From: M55B112 sp964539395
GTDB taxonomy: Bacteria; Bacteroidota; Bacteroidia; Bacteroidales; GCA-2748055
Length of the DNA stretch: 27,084 nt
Direction of reading: 5' to 3'
NCBI GenBank assembly: GCA_964539395.1
Contig: CAZIIU010000041.1
Location: forward strand, 1 to 27,084
In this document: in pieces, positions 23,904-27,084 of the stretch
Layout: each line of letters opens with the position of its first letter
Position numbering within the stretch: position 1 is the first letter of the stretch
Notes under the pieces: model-generated
Told to the model about the DNA's origin: nothing
The model's database searches: none
What the model saw: the letters and a program-made list of their open reading frames with translations, nothing else
Position numbers and translations under genes: made by a program

Positions 23904-26900
23904 TTAAAGTACCAGTACTTTGCGGAAAGTTAATCCTGAATCATGTTGCATTCTTATTAAATATGTGCCCGGTCCAAACGAAGAGAGGTCGATGTCCTCA
24001 TTCCGGGAATTCATGACTTTATCCAGGAGAACTGTACCAGTCAGATTATACACTCTCAGCTGTTTTATATTCACACTTGACTCTAGTGTAAATCTGCCGG
24101 TCGATGATGGATTGGGATATAAAACAATTTTTGATGCGTCCCAATTTTCTGTTCCGGTCACCGTTTGCTCAGTGTTTAAACTTTTCAGGTACTGTCCGGT
24201 AGATACATCGATGAATTTCCATTGTGTATATGTACCTGTCTGGGTTACGTCTCCATTCATAACAAGGCCATACTCACTTGCATCTACCGGGCGGATAGGT
24301 TTCCCTGTTTCCCTGTTAACCAGTCTGAATATTCCATCACCCAGTTTATTGACCTCAAAGTGGGTCCAGGAACCTGTCCAGATAGTTTTGCCCATATAGA
24401 TATTCTCATAATCAGTTGCTGATCTGGGTCTCATACATCTTCCGCTGGCAACATTTTCAAATCTGTAGTACCCGCTTCCGCTATCGATGATCTTCCATTG
24501 GGTCCAGGAGCCAGTAAATGAAGTATCAACCTGTTCTACATCAGAATAATCAACTAATTCTACAGGCCTGATCCAGTATCCGGTTTCGACATTTTCTATA
24601 CGTACAATTTTACCATCTAATTCAGTTTCCTCATATACGTATCCCATGCCTACATCATCAGGCGAGACAAAATTGCCGCCGCCGGGAGTTCCAAAATTGA
24701 TGTAGCCATCACCATTCACCGTAACACTGCTAAAGTACACCTTTCCATTGTCAAGATAAGCGTCTGGTGCTGCAACTGCATTTGGTCCGGCACCGTCTCC
24801 CCATGCATCTACAAAAGTAACATCATATGTTATCCATGACGGATCCTCCCCCAAATGATAACCTACCCATTTTTGCTGGTCAGGTAACGGCCATTCAAGA
24901 TTTACTTTCTCAAAATACCAGCCTTCGGCTCTTGGTTTAACAGGGATATCATTTTCATCAGTTAAATGATTTTTTCCTAGCATAAATCCTTCAAACTGAG
25001 AGTAACCGGTAAGATTATACACTTTTAGTGAACCAATAGGACCCTGAGGTTGATAAATATCAGGACCCTCACCATCGAGTTTTGCCGGCAGGTTTTCCAC
25101 ATAACAGTTTTGAATAATTATATCCGGTTCCCTCCAGGCAGTTTTTGCATTAGCTTTTGAACTTGCAACGAAAGCATCCATAATTTGCCATTCAGCATCG
25201 ATATGAATACCTTCAAAATAAACTGTACCTGAATAACCTCTCACTGCAATCCGTCCATTATATTTACCGCCAATAATAACAACATTTCTTTCTTCCCCGA
25301 CTGGAATAGCAGTTGGGTCACCTACTACTATGTCTAAGCCCCCAACAACTTTTGTTGTTGCCCCATAAATCAGAACATCTCTGTCTGCGGGGAAACTATC
25401 GCTGCTAATGCTGTCATTCTCTTCCAGATAAAATACCAGAGGATTGTTTAACTCTGGCATATCCCACTTTCTTGGAAGTGTTTTGGCAGGTACAGGCTGG
25501 TTGACGTTAATCACTACCTCATCGGTATTTGTTGCACTGTCATTATCGGTTACCGTTAAGGTAATGGTATGTGCACCTGCCGCCAGGTCAACAGTTGGGT
25601 TAACGCCGGTTGCGATTTGTGTGACGCCTTCGCTCCATACATACGAGATGATAGAGCCGTCGGGATCGGAGCTTCCGGAGCCATCGAGGGTAACCTGTTC
25701 GGTGCCATTTCCGTCACTGTCGGTCACGGTTTGGTCGGGCCCTGCATCGGCTACCGGTGGCTGGTTGACGTTAATCACTACCTCATCGGTATTTGTTGCA
25801 CTGTCATTATCGGNNNNNNNNNNNNNNNNNNNNNNNNNNNNNNNNNNNNNNNNNNNNNNNNNNNNNNNNNNNNNNNNNNNNNNNNNNNNNNNNNNNNNNN
25901 NNNNNNNNNNNNNGTCACTGTCGGTCACGGTTTGGTCGGGCCCTGCATCGGCTACCGGTGGCTGGTTGGCACCAATGTTAATAGTATGATTGGTGACCAA
26001 TATCTGATCATCCACATTCGCACTCCTCACGCATACCTTACCAATATCATCCATTGCCGGCGCACCAGTCCGAAAGGCATAGTCGTCTGCAATTTGTGTT
26101 TCACTCCCACCCGGTGGAGTCACCCATACATCATAGGTTCCTGATGTTATATCAGTTACTAGCTTTACGTGATATATATTGCCTATATTGTAAGGCACAC
26201 TTGTAAGGGATGCATATGTGCTACCGTTCCTTACAGTGAAGACTCCATTATTCAAAAGGACTAACATCGACATATCCGTGTAGGTCGATATAGTAGTCGA
26301 ATAATCAGCATAACCGGTAATAGCATTAATATCACTAAGCAATGGCTCTACGTCATATTCAATGGTTACAGTTCCTGTGTTGCCACTCCCAAGGTCATGT
26401 GTTCCAGCAGAGAAATCCACCTTTGAATACCACTGGCCTGCTGATATGTCAATGAATCTCCACTGCGTATATTCATCTGTCTGGGTTACATCTCCATTCA
26501 TAACAAGGCTATACTCACTTGCATCTATCGGTCGTATAGGTCTGCCTGATTCTCTGTTAACCAATCTGTATACCCCATTACCAAGGTCATTGACCTCAAA
26601 GTGTGTCCAGGAGCCTGTCCAGATGGTTTCGCCCATATAGATATTTTCATAATCAGTAGCTGTTCTGGGTCTCATACATCTTCCGCTGGCAACATTTTCA
26701 AATCTGTAGAATCCACTACCGCTATCGATGATCTTCCATTTGGTCCAGTCGCTAGTATTTGTAGTATTAACCTGCTCTACATCCGCATAATCGACTAAGT
26801 CTACAGGCCTGATCCAGTATCCGGTTTCGACATTTTCAATTCGTACAATTTTACCATCTAATTCAGAGGTGCTTTCCTCATATGTGTAACCCATGCCTAC

Positions 26901-27084
26901 TTCAGAAGGCGAAACAAAATCGCCCCCGGGAGGTGTCCCAAAATTGATGTAGCCATCACCACTCACCGTAACATCGTTAAAGTAAACCTTACCGTTGTTT
27001 AGATATGTGCCTGGTGATGCAACATTTCCTGGTCCGGCACCATCTCCCCATGCATTTACAAAAGTAACATCAAATGTTATCCAT
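23904..27084 (-). CDS. Large T9SS-secreted modular protein with PKD and beta-trefoil domains (5' partial)
   Basis: The frame is open from the stop at 23904 to the window edge; the Met at 26966 is internal, because the homologous repeat continues beyond it. N to C, by position: end of a first beta-helix-like module (27084 to about 26900); a beta-trefoil, RICIN-like domain of three repeats (about 26870-26430; IENVETGYWIRP, FENVASGRCMRP, LVNRESGRPIRP, each followed by W-x-x-W or QW); a jelly-roll-like domain (about 26410-25980); PKD repeats (about 25970-25500, interrupted by the N gap); a right-handed beta-helix-like domain (about 25470-24720); a second trefoil (about 24640-24189); and a T9SS type A sorting domain (about 24140-23904; VLYPNPSSTGRF to RKVLVL). 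It is probably a surface or secreted polysaccharide-binding or adhesive protein. No catalytic residues were identified. Confidence 0.85.
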   Translation of the reverse strand, partial: WITFDVTFVNAWGDGAGPGNVASPGTYLNNGKVYFNDVTVSGDGYINFGTPPGGDFVSPSEVGMGYTYEESTSELDGKIVRIENVETGYWIRPVDLVDYADVEQVNTTNTSDWTKWKIIDSGSGFYRFENVASGRCMRPRTATDYENIYMGETIWTGSWTHFEVNDLGNGVYRLVNRESGRPIRPIDASEYSLVMNGDVTQTDEYTQWRFIDISAGQWYSKVDFSAGTHDLGSGNTGTVTIEYDVEPLLSDINAITGYADYSTTISTYTDMSMLVLLNNGVFTVRNGSTYASLTSVPYNIGNIYHVKLVTDITSGTYDVWVTPPGGSETQIADDYAFRTGAPAMDDIGKVCVRSANVDDQILVTNHTINIGANQPPVADAGPDQTVTDSDXXXXXXXXXXXXXXXXXXXXXXXXXXXXXXXXXXDNDSATNTDEVVINVNQPPVADAGPDQTVTDSDGNGTEQVTLDGSGSSDPDGSIISYVWSEGVTQIATGVNPTVDLAAGAHTITLTVTDNDSATNTDEVVINVNQPVPAKTLPRKWDMPELNNPLVFYLEENDSISSDSFPADRDVLIYGATTKVVGGLDIVVGDPTAIPVGEERNVVIIGGKYNGRIAVRGYSGTVYFEGIHIDAEWQIMDAFVASSKANAKTAWREPDIIIQNCYVENLPAKLDGEGPDIYQPQGPIGSLKVYNLTGYSQFEGFMLGKNHLTDENDIPVKPRAEGWYFEKVNLEWPLPDQQKWVGYHLGEDPSWITYDVTFVDAWGDGAGPNAVAAPDAYLDNGKVYFSSVTVNGDGYINFGTPGGGNFVSPDDVGMGYVYEETELDGKIVRIENVETGYWIRPVELVDYSDVEQVDTSFTGSWTQWKIIDSGSGYYRFENVASGRCMRPRSATDYENIYMGKTIWTGSWTHFEVNKLGDGIFRLVNRETGKPIRPVDASEYGLVMNGDVTQTGTYTQWKFIDVSTGQYLKSLNTEQTVTGTENWDASKIVLYPNPSSTGRFTLESSVNIKQLRVYNLTGTVLLDKVMNSRNEDIDLSSFGPGTYLIRMQHDSGLTFRKVLVL
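24189..24837 (-). repeat. Internal duplication, copy B (beta-helix end plus trefoil)
   Basis: This stretch matches 26430-27084 closely at DNA level, for example CTCATACATCTTCCGCTGGC in both, at an offset of 2241 bp that becomes 2247 bp after a two-codon indel. Homology still continues at the window edge, so the duplicated module is longer than can be seen. It encodes the last part of the beta-helix domain and the whole trefoil. Confidence 0.9.
25501..25968 (-). repeat. Near-identical 264-bp PKD domain repeats
   Basis: Identical anchors recur at exactly 264 bp (88 codons): TTGACGTTAATC at 25501 and 25765, and CATTATCGG at 25541 and 25805. A third copy resumes after the N run, where ATCGGCTACCGGTGGCTGG reappears. 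Encoded units run NQPPVADAGPDQTVTDSD to TDEVVINVNQP, a standard PKD fold. The near-perfect DNA identity implies recent duplication or ongoing homogenisation, so the true copy number is unknown. Confidence 0.92.
25814..25913. other. Assembly gap (100 N) inside the PKD repeats
   Basis: Exactly 100 N, the conventional placeholder for a gap of unknown size. Aligning the flanks to the 264-bp repeat shows that the missing part of the unit is 163 bp, so the true gap should be 163 bp plus a whole number of repeat units. The 100-N length happens to keep the reading frame. Confidence 0.95.
26430..27084 (-). repeat. Internal duplication, copy A (reaches window edge)
   Basis: N-terminal partner of copy B at 24189-24837. 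Relative to copy B it has two extra codons near 26870 (EESTSELDG against EETELDG) and scattered substitutions. The part encoding the beta-helix continues past the window, predicting a second complete beta-helix domain upstream. Confidence 0.9.

Noticed and set aside
26964..26966. Apparent ATG start of the large T9SS protein
   Set aside because: The reading frame stays open to 27084 and the translated sequence before this point matches the corresponding part of copy B, so the Met is internal and the gene is 5' truncated by the window.

Overview
This window looks like a scaffolded draft contig from an environmental member of the Bacteroidota, most like the Bacteroidales/Marinilabiliales side of the phylum. 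The support is the set of lineage-typical genes: an S46 dipeptidyl-peptidase, a DUF4837 lipoprotein, a DUF6272/SiaB-like protein, and a large secreted protein ending in a type IX secretion (T9SS) sorting domain. Shine-Dalgarno sequences are mostly absent, and several genes are preceded by the Bacteroidota -7 element TAnnTTTG. A 100-N run marks a scaffold join. I found no rRNA, tRNA, CRISPR array or insertion sequence.

Layout. 171-5549 (all minus): SiaB-like protein, RNase HI, S46 peptidase, RNase HII and a family 4 glycosyltransferase. A G-rich 30-bp tandem repeat abuts the end of rnhB. 5550-6357: a non-coding stretch with a five-unit 19-bp tandem repeat and a perfect palindrome, followed by a small plus-strand ribbon-helix-helix-like gene. 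6520-11700 (minus): DUF4837 lipoprotein, a clear terminator, then the envelope genes tatA, rseP, dxr and an M23 peptidase, then a small, probably inactive GIY-YIG protein. 11880-15263 (minus): a compact three-gene redox module. It consists of a Tat-exported gluconate-dehydrogenase-type small subunit, a GMC flavoprotein and a membrane-anchored nine-haem cytochrome c.

15509-23693 is a divergent carotenoid cluster. The minus arm is lycopene cyclase (CrtYcd type), crtB and crtI. The plus arm is crtD, cruF, crtW, an acyltransferase and a membrane glycosyltransferase, in the order crtD-cruF-crtW-acyltransferase-GT2. Read as a pathway it goes phytoene, lycopene, monocyclic gamma-carotene, 1'-hydroxylation, 3',4'-desaturation, 4-ketolation of the ring, then glycosylation and acylation. 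The predicted product is a keto-myxocoxanthin (myxobacton)-like glycoside ester. GGPP synthase (crtE) is not in the window. dxr, from the precursor MEP pathway, is.

23904-27084 (minus, 5' end beyond the window): a large T9SS-exported modular protein. Its modules are duplicated beta-helix plus beta-trefoil units, a jelly-roll-like domain, and near-identical 88-residue PKD repeats. The assembly gap lies inside the PKD repeats. A bidirectional terminator separates this gene from the carotenoid operon.

The most interesting items are the GMC/nonahaem-cytochrome module, the complete tailoring set of the carotenoid cluster, the repeat-driven gap in the T9SS protein, and the unexplained repeats and palindrome in front of the small ribbon-helix-helix gene.
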